Below, one piece after another: positions 18,544-27,132 of a stretch of 64,000 nucleotides of DNA. Below the pieces are notes generated by a model. That model was not told where the DNA came from. It did not search any database and saw only the letters and a list, made by a program, of their open reading frames with translations. The first letter of the stretch is position 1, and each line of letters starts with the position of its first letter. A program made the position numbers and the translations under genes. This DNA comes from Pelagibacterium nitratireducens (GTDB lineage: Bacteria; Pseudomonadota; Alphaproteobacteria; Rhizobiales; Devosiaceae), in assembly GCF_037044555.1 (NCBI RefSeq), contig NZ_CP146275.1, positions 1,220,501-1,284,500 on the forward strand, given 5' to 3'.

Positions 18544-18894
18544 ATGATCGAGGCGGTGCCTGATCGTATGGAGGGCGCGCCTGTCGCTCGGCGGCGCCGG
18601 TGGTCGGATGCGTTCAAGGCCGAGATGGTGGCGCGCTGTCTTGAGCCTGGGGCCAACGTGTCGGCGCTGGCGCGCGAGATCGGGATTTCTCCTTCGCAGT
18701 TGTTCGGTTGGCGCACCGAGGCATTCAAGCGCGGCGAGGTCGCAAAACGCGATGACGATGCAGGAGTGGTAGCCGCCGCAAGGTCTGAGCGCGGTATGAT
18801 CGAGATCGTGGTCAGTGACACGGTGGTCCGGGTTGGCTCCGATGTCGGAGACGCCCATCTGCGGCGGGTAATCCGCGCTGTGCGGTCGGCATGA
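18544..18894 (+). CDS. tnpA: IS66-family TnpA (helix-turn-helix accessory protein)
   Basis: The 116-aa product has the transposase-type helix-turn-helix WSDAFKAEMVARCLEPGANV followed by VSALAREIGISPSQLFGWR, as in IS66 OrfA. It helps transposition by an undefined mechanism. The start at 18544 places MIEAVPDRMEG at the N terminus. Its end overlaps tnpB by 4 bp (ATGA), indicating coupled translation. Confidence 0.88.
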   Translation: MIEAVPDRMEGAPVARRRRWSDAFKAEMVARCLEPGANVSALAREIGISPSQLFGWRTEAFKRGEVAKRDDDAGVVAAARSERGMIEIVVSDTVVRVGSDVGDAHLRRVIRAVRSA

Positions 18895-19235
18895 TCCCTA
18901 CGGGTGTAAAGGTTTATCTGGCCAGCCAGCCCGTGGACTTTCGCAAGGGGCCAGACGGTCTTGTTGGTCTGGTGCGCGATGCTGGAGCGGACCCCTTCAA
19001 TGGCGCGCTCTATGTCTTTCGCGCCAAGCGGGCCGACCGGATCAAGATCGTGTGGTGGGATGGCACCGGACTTTGCCTTTACGCCAAGCGGTTGGAGAAG
19101 GCGGCGTTCTGCTGGCCGCGGATTGGTAATACTCGGGTGCAGATGAGCTACGCACAGCTGCTGGCACTGATCGAGGGGATGGACTGGAAGCGGGTGCGAA
19201 CAGTGCCGGTGAACCGGCCGCAATCTGCTGGGTAA
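18891..19235 (+). CDS. tnpB: IS66-family TnpB (IS66 Orf2-like)
   Basis: The 114-aa product shows the conserved IS66 Orf2 signature: VYLASQPVDFRKGPDGLVGL, followed by GALYVFRAKRADRIKIVWWDGTG. It carries LEKAAFCWP near the C terminus. Its role in IS66 movement is required but undefined. It starts at the ATGA overlap with tnpA and is complete. Confidence 0.92.
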   Translation: MIPTGVKVYLASQPVDFRKGPDGLVGLVRDAGADPFNGALYVFRAKRADRIKIVWWDGTGLCLYAKRLEKAAFCWPRIGNTRVQMSYAQLLALIEGMDWKRVRTVPVNRPQSAG

Positions 19236-19308
19236 ACGTCTGCGGCAGACTGACTCAGGGAGCGCAAAAAGCCAGGCAATCGGGGGTGTTTTGTGCCATG
19301 ATCGCGGC

Positions 19309-20943
19309 ATGAACCCGGCCGATTTGCATGCGCTCCCCGATGACGTCCACGCCCTCAAGGCGATGATCGTGGCGGCCCAGGACAGGGTGGCGTCGGCCGA
19401 GCAGCGGCGCCGGGCTCTGGAAGCTGAAATCGCCGCGCATGAGGCCGAGATTGCCGCCATGAAGGCGGACAAGGCTGCCGACGCGGAAAAGATCGGCCGG
19501 CTGGAATCCATCATCGCCCTGCTGCAGCGGGCCCAATACGGCACTCGCTCGGAAAAGCTGCGGATCGCCCCCCTTGATGACGAGCAGATGGCTTTCGCCT
19601 TTGATGAGTTGCGGACCGGTCTTGGCGAGATCGAGGCCAAACGCGAAAAGCAATCCGGACAAGCCGCGCTCCGTCCTCCGCGTCCCCGGAAAGGGTTTGC
19701 ACCGCACCTGGAGCGGATCGAGGAGGTGATCGAGCCCGAGGTGCCGGCCGAGTGCGAAGGCCTTGATGCCGTGCGGATCGGTGAGGACGTCACCGAGCGC
19801 CTCGATGTGACGCCGGCCAGGTTCCGCGTCATCGTCACCCGTCGCCCCAAATACGCCTATCGCCTGGCGGACGGCCAGGATCGCATCGCGCAGGCTCCGG
19901 CGCCCAACCATCTCATTGCCGGCGGCATTCCCACCGAGGCGGTGCTGGCCCAGGTGGCGGTCAGCAAATACGCCGATGGCCTACCGCTCTATCGCCAGGA
20001 AGAGATTTACTCTCGTGATGGGGTGGAGCTGGATCGGTCTCTGATGGCGCAATGGATGGGGCGGCTGAGCTTCGAGCTCGAGCCACTCGCCCACCATGTT
20101 CTCAAAACCATCAAGCTCGGTGAGCGGGTTTTTGCCGACGAGACCCGGCTTCCGACCCTGGCGCCTGGCACTGGCAAGGTGAAAACAGCTTGGCTTTGGG
20201 CTTATGCCCGGGACGACCGGACCTTTGGAGGATCAAGTCCACCGATGGTGGCCTATTGCTTCGAAGACAGCAGATCAGGCGAATGCGTCGCCCGGCATCT
20301 GGACGGCTATCGCGGGATCCTGCAGATCGACGGCTATGCTGCCTATAACCGACTGGGCAAAGCGAGTGGCGCCAACGACGCCATGACGCTCGCCGGGTGC
20401 TGGGCGCACGCACGGCGCAAGTTCTTCGATCTCCAGGCCAGTGACGGTTCGCCCTTTGCCGGTGCCGTGGTGACGGCGATGGCACCGCTGTGGGCCATCG
20501 AAGACGACATTCGTGGTCACGACCCCGATCTGCGCGCCGCCATCAGAGCCGAGAAGTCCGCGCCGATCGTGAGCGACCTGCTCGCCGTTCTGGACCGGGA
20601 ACTGCCCCGCATCTCGGGGAAATCGAAACTGGCCGAGGCGATCCGCTACACGCTCGCCCGGCGTGCCGTGCTCGAACGCTTCCTCTCGGATGGCCGCATC
20701 GAGCTCGACTCCAATATCGTCGAGCGCGCCATCAGACCCCAGACCATTACGCGCAAGAACAGCCTTTTTGCCGGCAGTGACGGGGGCGGCCGCTCCTGGG
20801 CAACCATCGCAACGTTGCTCATCACGGCCAAGATGAACGATGTCGACCCACATGTTTGGCTCACCCAGACCCTCGAGCGTATCGCCAATGGCTGGCCCAA
20901 CAGCGACATCGACGCCCTCATGCCCTGGAACTACGCCGGCTGA
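19309..20943 (+). CDS. tnpC: IS66-family transposase TnpC
   Basis: The 544-aa DDE transposase has all expected parts: an N-terminal coiled coil (HALKAMIVAAQDRVASAEQR), the IS66 leucine-rich helix with LLQRAQYGTRSEKL, a zinc-binding-like linker, and the catalytic core (FADETRLPTLAPGTGK, ILQIDGYAAYNRLG, CWAHARRKFFD). The C terminus has DSNIVERAIRPQTITRKNSL and the tail LMPWNYAG. The start at 19309 (MNPADLHALPDD) is preferred over 19291. The frame is intact, so the IS could be active. Confidence 0.93.
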   Translation: MNPADLHALPDDVHALKAMIVAAQDRVASAEQRRRALEAEIAAHEAEIAAMKADKAADAEKIGRLESIIALLQRAQYGTRSEKLRIAPLDDEQMAFAFDELRTGLGEIEAKREKQSGQAALRPPRPRKGFAPHLERIEEVIEPEVPAECEGLDAVRIGEDVTERLDVTPARFRVIVTRRPKYAYRLADGQDRIAQAPAPNHLIAGGIPTEAVLAQVAVSKYADGLPLYRQEEIYSRDGVELDRSLMAQWMGRLSFELEPLAHHVLKTIKLGERVFADETRLPTLAPGTGKVKTAWLWAYARDDRTFGGSSPPMVAYCFEDSRSGECVARHLDGYRGILQIDGYAAYNRLGKASGANDAMTLAGCWAHARRKFFDLQASDGSPFAGAVVTAMAPLWAIEDDIRGHDPDLRAAIRAEKSAPIVSDLLAVLDRELPRISGKSKLAEAIRYTLARRAVLERFLSDGRIELDSNIVERAIRPQTITRKNSLFAGSDGGGRSWATIATLLITAKMNDVDPHVWLTQTLERIANGWPNSDIDALMPWNYAG

Positions 20944-20965
20944 ACGGTCCTGCCTTCTCGCTTAC

Positions 20966-21479
20966 CGATGAGCTCGTGGCGATGGGGCAGTTCCTGGTCC
21001 TAAACAAGCGGCGCGGACGACCGTTCTGGCGATCTTTCTTCAAGGGCGACGCGCTGCCCGGCAGCGGCGAGGACAAGCAGTCCGGCTTCGATTCCGATCT
21101 CGGGGGCACCATCAAGTCGGCGACCCGTGGGGTGACTGTACCGTGGACGCTCGTTGGAAGCGCTGCCGTTGGCCTTTGGCTGATGTTCAGCCGTCTAGCG
21201 TTCGGTACCGAGCCACCGATGGCGGACAGCGATCATCTGGTCGGCGCGCTCATTGTCACCGTTGCCGTGATGGCTATGGCGGAAGTCGCGCGGCCCTTGC
21301 GCTTCATCAACGTAGCCTTTGGGCTGTGGCTGATTGCGTCGCCCTGGCTGCTTATCGGCGCGGCGCCGCTCGCTTCGGGGGCAAGCGTTATCACCGGCAT
21401 TCTCCTGATCGCCCTTAGCCTGCCGCGCGGTCCCCGTAGTAAGGAGCATTATGGGAGCTGGGACCGCTATGTCGTGTGA
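20966..21479 (+). pseudogene. SPW-repeat membrane protein, 5' end removed by IS66
   Basis: The remaining 3' part encodes a polar segment (RRGRPFWRSFFKGD) and then about five hydrophobic spans. These include the SPW motif (RPLRFINVAFGLWLIASPWL, with further segments). It ends WDRYVV. The frame runs without a start straight from the IS66 right end, so its N terminus is missing. SPW-repeat proteins have no defined function. It may once have belonged to the adjacent metal-resistance group. Confidence 0.7.
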
Positions 21480-21517
21480 GCCGTGAGAATCCGCGGCTTG
21501 TCGCGACATGGCAATCA

Positions 21518-21703
21518 TCAGCCCGGCGCCCGGCTGAGCACGTCGATAATCGGGCAGTCGGCAGCCGTTCCGCCCTCACAGCGTGCGGCCGTATCGGCAA
21601 GCGTACGCTCCATGCGCCGAAGATCGGCAATCTTGAGCCGAATATGCTTCAAATGGGCCAGCGCCGCCTCCTGCACATCGCCGCAGGCGTAACGTTTAGC
21701 CTC
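21518..21703 (-). pseudogene. merR-type regulator fragment (C-terminal part only)
   Basis: The fragment reads CGDVQEAALAHLKHIRLKIA and then DLRRMERTLADTAARCEGG, ending ADCPIIDVL. This is the dimerisation helix and metal-binding loop of a MerR-family regulator of mercury or related metals. The DNA-binding N-terminal half is absent. Upstream sequence in the same frame is unrelated. It indicates a deletion or rearrangement near the IS66 element. Confidence 0.7.
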
Positions 21704-21943
21704 GCCTTTGCGCGGCGCCCGGGAATAGGGTCCATCAAGGTGTAGAGAAGGCCAGCGGCGGCAACGTGACGACCTGTCCGTCAGGCCCTTCGAACGGATC
21801 AGGTCCGCGGCCCGATCCTGGACTTGCATGGCCGGGAACGACGATCCGCGCCGGTGTGCTGCCGAGGAAGGTACGCCTCATGCGCGACCTGAAATCGGCG
21901 GGACCGCAAAATGGAGCGCTGCGCCAGCAATAACCCGCTTGGA
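21704..21943. other. Junction sequence between merR fragment and arsR
   Basis: No gene is supported in these 240 bp. Minus-strand frames exist (one ends DGQVVTLPPLAFSTP) but none has a start signal or a recognisable motif. It looks like a decayed gene end next to the merR fragment. Confidence 0.35.
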
Positions 21944-22297
21944 TCAGCTTGTGCCATAGTTCCCGCAGGTATCTACGGCGCACGCGGTCTCCGTCAGCAG
22001 CTGGTCGCTAAGCAAAAACAGATCATTCAGACGTTGATCGCTCAGGCGATAATGGACAAAACGGCCGCGCTGCTCGCCGGAGACGAGGCCGCATTCGCTG
22101 AGACACCGCAGATGGTTCGAGGCGTTCGGCTGCGACAGACCCGTGATCGCGACGATCTGGCCGACAGACAACGGCCGCGTGCGCAAAGCATCAAGAATTG
22201 ACAAGCGCGAGGCATCGGCCAATCCCCGGAATAGCTTCGTACGCAGAGCAAAGGTTGTATCCTTGATCCGCTCCAGCACTTCGACATTACTAGACAT
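21944..22297 (-). CDS. ArsR/SmtB-family metal-sensing repressor, CmtR-like
   Basis: The 117-aa protein has the ArsR winged helix: KLFRGLADASRLSILDALRT, then the recognition helix LSVGQIVAITGLSQPNASNH and the wing GRFVHYRLSD. Its C terminus carries ETACAVDTCGNY, a cysteine pair typical of the CmtR-type cadmium/lead site; C-terminal cysteines plus one in the recognition helix region (HLRCLSE) fit that class. The start at 22297 is chosen because the operator dyad overlaps it. It is divergent from the HMA-CDF transporter and probably represses it until metal binds. Cd or Pb is inferred, not shown. Confidence 0.85.
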   Translation of the reverse strand: MSSNVEVLERIKDTTFALRTKLFRGLADASRLSILDALRTRPLSVGQIVAITGLSQPNASNHLRCLSECGLVSGEQRGRFVHYRLSDQRLNDLFLLSDQLLTETACAVDTCGNYGTS

Positions 22298-22315
22298 ATC
22301 AGTCACGGATGATAT
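22296..22315. promoter_or_regulatory. Putative ArsR-type operator in divergent promoter region
   Basis: ATATCA at 22296-22301 and TGATAT at 22310-22315 form an interrupted palindrome (ATATCA-N8-TGATAT) between the divergent repressor and the transporter. It overlaps the repressor start codon. It is well placed to control both genes. Confidence 0.6.
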
Positions 22316-22344
22316 ATAGCCTCTCTCGAACAGGAAAGATAGCC

Positions 22345-23238
22345 ATGACAATAGCAGCATCAGCGCACGATGCCGAGACCGCACGCTACCGCGTCACCGG
22401 CATGGATTGCCCCTCCTGCGCGGCTAAGATCGAGAAGGCAGTGCGCTCGGTTGGGGTGGACGAGGTAAAGGTTTCGACTGCCACGCAGATCATGACGTTG
22501 CACGTCAGCGACCCCGCGTCCTGCCTCCCGGAGGTCGAACGCGCTGTCAGCGGCATCGGATACCGGCTTGACCGTCTGGATGCACCCGAAACCGACACCG
22601 AGGGCGACATTGACGATCTGCCCAAGGACCTATCGCACATTACACCGGCCTATAAACGCGCGTTGTGGATCGTGGTCGTACTCAATGTCGGCTACGGAAT
22701 CATCGAGATGTTCGGTGGCTTTATTTCTGGTTCGCAGGCGCTAAAGGCCGACGCACTCGATTTCCTGGGCGACGGCCTCATTACTTTTCTTGGCATCCTC
22801 GCCATCGGGTGGAGCATCGTCTGGCGCGCCCGTTCCGCCTTAATCCAAGGCCTTTTTCTTGGGGCGCTCGGCCTTGGGGTCCTTGTGAATACGGCCTATC
22901 GCGTGCTGGTGCAGCAGCAACCCGAGGCCGAGTTGATGGGCCTGTTCGCACTGGTTGCACTCGTCGTCAATGTGGTTGCGGTTCTTCCATTGCTGCCCCA
23001 CCGAACGGGCGACGCGAATGTGCGGGCGGTCTGGCTTTTTTCGCGCAACGACGCGATCGGAAACGCAGCCGTCGTCGTGGCGGCAGGCCTGGTGGCTTGG
23101 ACAGGAACGGCTTGGCCGGACCTCGTCGTCGCCGCCGTGATCGCCGGCCTGTTCCTGCAGTCGTCCTGGTCGATCATCCGCGACGCCCGCAGCGATTTGC
23201 GGGAAGCTTCGTCGACACGGCGGAGCGCTCCGGCATGA
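22345..23238 (+). CDS. HMA-domain cation diffusion facilitator (CDF) transporter
   Basis: The 297-aa protein fuses an N-terminal heavy-metal-associated domain (YRVTGMDCPSCAAKIEKAVR, CxxC) to a CDF-like membrane domain with about six spans. ADALDFLGDGLITFLG carries the metal-site aspartates of CDF transporters, and the second pair lies in SRNDAIGNAAVVVAA. It probably exports a divalent metal such as Zn, Cd or Pb from the cytoplasm. The start at 22345 follows GGAAAG. It is divergent from the CmtR-like repressor. The lack of a terminator suggests cotranscription with the following CaCA, CcdA and LspA genes. Confidence 0.83.
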   Translation: MTIAASAHDAETARYRVTGMDCPSCAAKIEKAVRSVGVDEVKVSTATQIMTLHVSDPASCLPEVERAVSGIGYRLDRLDAPETDTEGDIDDLPKDLSHITPAYKRALWIVVVLNVGYGIIEMFGGFISGSQALKADALDFLGDGLITFLGILAIGWSIVWRARSALIQGLFLGALGLGVLVNTAYRVLVQQQPEAELMGLFALVALVVNVVAVLPLLPHRTGDANVRAVWLFSRNDAIGNAAVVVAAGLVAWTGTAWPDLVVAAVIAGLFLQSSWSIIRDARSDLREASSTRRSAPA

Positions 23239-23320
23239 TATCGAGCCGCAAACCCGACCGCTCCTTCACGAACCGCGCCTTGTCGATCAGCTCGATCCGG
23301 ACAACCTGTCACGGAGGAGC

Positions 23321-24322
23321 ATGAGCACTTGGATATGGGCTGCTGTCCTGTTGGCCGCCGTCTTCGCGGCGGCGTGGGGTTCCGATCATCTGGCGGAGCC
23401 CCTTCGTAAGTTGCGCAAACAGTGGGGGCTTTCGGCGGCTGCTGGCGGCTCTCTGATTGGCATCGCCACTGCAAGCCCGGAAGTCGGTGTCAACGTTACC
23501 AGCGCCGTGCGGGGCGTGACCGATATCGGCTTGGGGGCAATGCTCGGCTCGACCGCCATCGGCATCCCCGCGCTCGTTTCCGTCGGCTATCTCGCAACGC
23601 GCAAGCGCGACATTCCGGATGACCCGGGACATCAACAGCACCTGCGCGAGCACCTATTGCGTGTTGATCCGAAAGCAGCAACCGTGCAGGCTCTTCCATA
23701 TCTCGGCATATTGGCGCTCGCGGCTCTCCTGATCCTTCCTGCGCCCTGGCAGGGGCTACAGCCAATTGATGGCGGGGTCCTGTTGGCCGCCTATGCCGCC
23801 TATGCCGCCCAGGCGTTTTTTCGCGGCCGCGAGAAGCCCGAGCAGGTCGAGTGGTCGCGCAAGGGGATATGGATGGCGGTCGCCGGCGTTGGGGTTCTCG
23901 CACTCGGCGCCTATTTCACCGTCATCTCGACCCAAAATCTAGTGCAGGCGTTTGGCATCTCGCCGATCATCGGCGGCCTGTTCATCACTGCGCCGGTTGC
24001 CGCCCTGCCAGAGATCTTCGCGTCCTGGAAGGTGTCGCGGAGCGGCCAGATCACGCCGGCACTCACCAACATCATCGGCGATCACGCCATGACCATGACG
24101 GTCGGATTTCTGCCCTTGGCGCTTGTCGGGACGCAGATCGACAACTTCCGGCTGGTCTGGGTAAGTTTCGTCTTTGTCGCGCTTATGCCTGCGCTCTACG
24201 CGGCGTTCGTCCGCTGGGGCGGGTCCGAACCCGGCTTCCGCCGCTGGCAGGTTCTTACCCTGGTTGGCGCCTACGCTACCTATGTAGCCGTCGTTGTCGT
24301 CTGGGTGCTGGAGCTGGTCTGA
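23321..24322 (+). CDS. CaCA-family (sodium/calcium exchanger-like) antiporter
   Basis: The 333-aa membrane protein has two inverted halves of about five spans each. The first alpha-repeat is GSLIGIATASPEVGVNVTSA and the second is GGLFITAPVAALPEIFASWK, both with the acidic residue of the family. CaCA proteins exchange cations such as Ca, Na or H. Here the neighbours suggest metal homeostasis. Its stop overlaps the ATG of ccdA (TGATG), indicating tight coupling. The exact substrate cannot be told from sequence. Confidence 0.82.
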   Translation: MSTWIWAAVLLAAVFAAAWGSDHLAEPLRKLRKQWGLSAAAGGSLIGIATASPEVGVNVTSAVRGVTDIGLGAMLGSTAIGIPALVSVGYLATRKRDIPDDPGHQQHLREHLLRVDPKAATVQALPYLGILALAALLILPAPWQGLQPIDGGVLLAAYAAYAAQAFFRGREKPEQVEWSRKGIWMAVAGVGVLALGAYFTVISTQNLVQAFGISPIIGGLFITAPVAALPEIFASWKVSRSGQITPALTNIIGDHAMTMTVGFLPLALVGTQIDNFRLVWVSFVFVALMPALYAAFVRWGGSEPGFRRWQVLTLVGAYATYVAVVVVWVLELV

Positions 24323-25065
24323 TGGAGATTTCCAGTATCGGAATAGCGACAGCCTTCGCCGCAGGCGTGATATCCTTTTTGTCGCCCTGCGTTCTGCCGC
24401 TAGTACCGGGCTATATATCCTATGTCGCGGGGCGCACGATCAGCGCCGACGGGGTTCCGGCCCATTCCGGAATAAAGGCGGCGAGCCGAACCCTCGGCCT
24501 CAGCCTCTGCTTCGTTCTCGGCTTCTCGACCGTGTTCGTCTTGCTCGGGGCCAGTGCGACCGCGTTGGGCGGACTCCTGCGCACGCATCTTTACGAAGCA
24601 AACCTGATCGGCGGTGTGATCGTCGTCATCTTCGGCTTGTTCACAACCGGCCTTGTACCGATGCCTTGGCTCGATCGTGACGTGCGGTTCCATTCCAGTC
24701 CGAACAGCGGCGGCGCTTGGTCTGCCTACTTGCTCGGTCTCGCTTTCGCGTTCGGCTGGACCCCATGCATCGGACCTGTGCTGGGCTCGATCCTGGCCCT
24801 ATCCGCCGCTAACGCCACGGTTGCAAGCGGAACGGCGCTGTTGGCCGTATACTCGCTGGGCCTTGGCCTGCCCTTTATCCTGGCCGCTCTGTTCATGCGC
24901 GGATTCATGACACGGATGTTGTCAATGCGCCGAACTGGCCGGGTGCTCAAAATCGTCGCTGGCGGGGTGATGGTGGTCATGGGTATCGCCATGATTACCG
25001 GCCATCTCTCCAGCTTTGCAATTTGGCTCCTCCAGACGTTCCCGGCCCTCGGCCGAATCGGCTGA
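24322..25065 (+). CDS. ccdA: CcdA-family cytochrome c biogenesis/thiol transporter
   Basis: The 247-aa protein has six hydrophobic spans. Its two family motifs are FLSPCVLPLVPGYISYVAG in the first and FAFGWTPCIGPVLGSILA in the fourth, both with the redox-active cysteine. CcdA passes electrons from cytoplasmic thioredoxin to periplasmic or exported proteins. In a metal block it may keep exported metal-binding thiols reduced. It begins at 24322, overlapping the CaCA stop, not at the longer upstream frame, which is antiparallel-type shadow sequence inside the previous gene. Confidence 0.9.
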   Translation: MEISSIGIATAFAAGVISFLSPCVLPLVPGYISYVAGRTISADGVPAHSGIKAASRTLGLSLCFVLGFSTVFVLLGASATALGGLLRTHLYEANLIGGVIVVIFGLFTTGLVPMPWLDRDVRFHSSPNSGGAWSAYLLGLAFAFGWTPCIGPVLGSILALSAANATVASGTALLAVYSLGLGLPFILAALFMRGFMTRMLSMRRTGRVLKIVAGGVMVVMGIAMITGHLSSFAIWLLQTFPALGRIG

Positions 25066-25092
25066 GCCGGGGTTTTTAAGGGATTATGCGAT

Positions 25093-25563
25093 ATGCTCAG
25101 GCTCGGCCTTCCAATCGTCCTTGGCGGATTTCTCCTTGATCAGGCGACGAAATGGTTGGTCCTGAACCATGTCATGAACCCACCTCAGGTCATCCCTGTC
25201 ACCGATTTCTTCAATCTCGTGCTCGGCTTTAACACCGGCGTGAGCTTCGGATTGTTCGGCGAGGCTCCGGCTTGGATCCTGATGGCGTTCACGCTTGCCA
25301 TAGTCGCCGGGCTCCTGGGCTGGATCAAGCGAACCGACAACCGTCTCACGGCCGCCGCCCTCGGGCTTATCGTCGGGGGCGCGCTGGGCAATCTGCTCGA
25401 CCGGCTGCGGCAGGGCGCCGTGACGGATTTTCTGGATTTCTACATTGGCAGCTATCATTGGCCAGCCTTCAATCTTGCCGACGTGGCGATCGTATGCGGG
25501 GCGGGGCTCTTGCTCATCGAGAGCGTCCTAGCCAGAGACGACACGAAAGCCCGTAGCGCCTGA
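25093..25563 (+). CDS. lspA: Lipoprotein signal peptidase LspA (accessory copy)
   Basis: The 156-aa protein is a complete LspA with four spans. The signature strings are DQATKWLV, FFNLVLGFNTGVSFGLF, GGALGNLLDRLRQGAVTDFL (catalytic Asp) and FNLADVAI (second catalytic Asp). LspA cuts the signal peptide from prolipoproteins. Extra copies are often found in lead- and cadmium-resistance operons, the PbrC-like setting, which fits here. It lies 27 bp after ccdA and 29 bp before the P450 gene on the same strand. Confidence 0.93.
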   Translation: MLRLGLPIVLGGFLLDQATKWLVLNHVMNPPQVIPVTDFFNLVLGFNTGVSFGLFGEAPAWILMAFTLAIVAGLLGWIKRTDNRLTAAALGLIVGGALGNLLDRLRQGAVTDFLDFYIGSYHWPAFNLADVAIVCGAGLLLIESVLARDDTKARSA

Positions 25564-25592
25564 ACCAGTGCCTGCCCGACGAAGGACGCTCA

Positions 25593-26873
25593 ATGCCTCA
25601 GATCCCCCGCACCGCAACGCCGGACGCCACTCTGGCCCTTATCAATGATCCGTATCGGTTCATATCGAAGCGATGTCGGAAGTATGGGGCAGACCTATTC
25701 GAAACACGGCTGATGCTGCAAAAGGCGACCTGCATGACCGGGCCGGAAGCGGCTCGGCTCTTCTACGACAACGACCGGTTCATGCGGCGTGGCGCCATGG
25801 TCGGGCGGATTCAAAAGACGCTGCTCGGACGGGGAGGCGTGCAGGGCCTGGACGACGAGGCTCACAAACACCGCAAGCAGATGTTCATGTCGCTGATGAG
25901 CGCTGAGCAGCTCGCTCGGCTGGTGGCGGGAACCGCCGAAGAGTGGCAGACCTGCGCTCGCGCCTGGACGCTAAAGGACGAAGTGGTTCTATATGACCAG
26001 TTGCACGGCCTTCTCACGCGCGCTGCCTGCGCCTGGGCCGGTGTGTCGCTCGCGGACTCAGAAGTCGCGCAGCGAACGCGAGAGATCACCGCGCTATTCG
26101 ATTATGCCGGATCTATTGGGCCGAAACACTGGTGGGCTCGCTTGGCCCGCAAGAGGAGCAACCGCTGGATCGAGACCATCATCGGTCAGATTCGAAGCGG
26201 CCGGTTACGCCCCGCCGAACAATCCGCTGCCCATGTTATTGCATGGCACCGGGATCTGAACGGTGAGTTGCTGCCGCCTCACTTCGCTGCTGTGGAAGTG
26301 CTAAACGTGATCAGACCGATTGTGGCCGTCAGCGTCTACATCACGTTTGTAGCGCACGCCCTGCATCAATATCCTGAGTGTCGGCGCAAGCTCCAGGCCG
26401 GCGATGATGAGAGCTACACTGAACTCTTTGCCCAGGAGGTCCGCCGGTTCTATCCTTTCTTTCCTGCTGTCGCGGCACGGGTGCGCCGTGACTTTGAATG
26501 GCAGGGGTATCACTTCCCCCAAGGACGCCGCGTTCTCCTCGACCTTTACGGCACAAACCATGATGCGCGCTCATGGGAAACACCCGAAACGTTTCGGCCA
26601 GAACGGTTTGGTGATTGGGACAGGAGCCCCTTCAACTTCGTCCCTCAAGGTGGCGGCGATCACCATATGCATCACCGATGCCCAGGTGAGTGGATCACGA
26701 TCGAACTGATGAAGCAGGCTTCGGAGGTTCTATCCAGAAGCATACGGTATGATGTGCCGGAGCAGGATCTGCGGATCGACTATTCGAGGTTGCCTGCTCT
26801 GCCGCGCAGCCGCTTCATCATCAAAAACGTTCGGCAGACTTCGACCCGCATTCCTGCTGCGTCGCCAAGCTGA
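25593..26873 (+). CDS. CYP152-family cytochrome P450 fatty-acid peroxygenase
   Basis: The 426-aa protein carries the CYP152 heme loop PQGGGDHHMHHRCPGEW with proximal Cys363. At R241-P242 (NVIRPIVAVSVY) it has the Arg-Pro pair that replaces the usual acid-alcohol pair in CYP152 enzymes. These use hydrogen peroxide to hydroxylate or decarboxylate fatty acids, and need no redox partner. The ExxR motif is QEVRRF. Heme Cys and Arg positions match the well-studied B. subtilis enzyme almost exactly. It follows lspA directly; with a copper/metal cargo it could help use peroxide or modify membrane fatty acids. That link is inference. Confidence 0.92.
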   Translation: MPQIPRTATPDATLALINDPYRFISKRCRKYGADLFETRLMLQKATCMTGPEAARLFYDNDRFMRRGAMVGRIQKTLLGRGGVQGLDDEAHKHRKQMFMSLMSAEQLARLVAGTAEEWQTCARAWTLKDEVVLYDQLHGLLTRAACAWAGVSLADSEVAQRTREITALFDYAGSIGPKHWWARLARKRSNRWIETIIGQIRSGRLRPAEQSAAHVIAWHRDLNGELLPPHFAAVEVLNVIRPIVAVSVYITFVAHALHQYPECRRKLQAGDDESYTELFAQEVRRFYPFFPAVAARVRRDFEWQGYHFPQGRRVLLDLYGTNHDARSWETPETFRPERFGDWDRSPFNFVPQGGGDHHMHHRCPGEWITIELMKQASEVLSRSIRYDVPEQDLRIDYSRLPALPRSRFIIKNVRQTSTRIPAASPS

Positions 26874-27132
26874 CGCCGTGCGTTCAACGGCAAATTTGGC
26901 TGGGTGCATTGGTGCCGGCGACGTCCGGCAACAATAAGCGAGAATGGACATCAAAATCGTTCTCCGCTCGCCGCGACACAAGCTCAACGAGCTGCCGGTT
27001 GCCAAAATTGCATAATCATAGCATCTTGAGTATTATGTTTAAAATCAATGGCTTAGTTCCATAATGTTAATTATGCGACAAACATGGATGGCTCGGCTTT
27101 AAGCCCTGACCGCGACTTTACGCGTTCCGTTC
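26874..27132. other. AT-rich intergenic region
   Basis: No gene is supported. Positions about 27005-27080 are much richer in A and T than the surroundings and contain a GCATAAT and ATTATGC pair. It separates the plus-strand metal block from the minus-strand AAA/M41 block. It may hold promoters or a recombination junction. Confidence 0.35.

Larger units (their letters stand above)
18424..20965 (+). mobile_element. IS66-family insertion sequence (complete, three ORFs)
   Basis: Termini are GTAAGCGAGAAG on the left (18424-18435) and its exact reverse complement on the right (20954-20965), matching the GTAA start of IS66-family inverted repeats. Inside are the standard tnpA, tnpB and tnpC genes. 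The 8-bp flanks (GAACGGTC left, CGATGAGC right) do not match, so no target duplication is visible. Either one flank was lost by deletion or recombination, or the element moved with an adjacent rearrangement. The right end cuts an SPW-repeat gene. Confidence 0.9.

Noticed and set aside
18540..19850. Minus-strand frame across the IS66 genes
   Set aside because: Shadow of tnpA/tnpB/tnpC, which are all well supported.
18416..20973. 8-bp target duplication for the IS66 element
   Set aside because: Flanks GAACGGTC and CGATGAGC do not match. TGAACGGTC also occurs just inside the right end, but this is not in the right place for a duplication.
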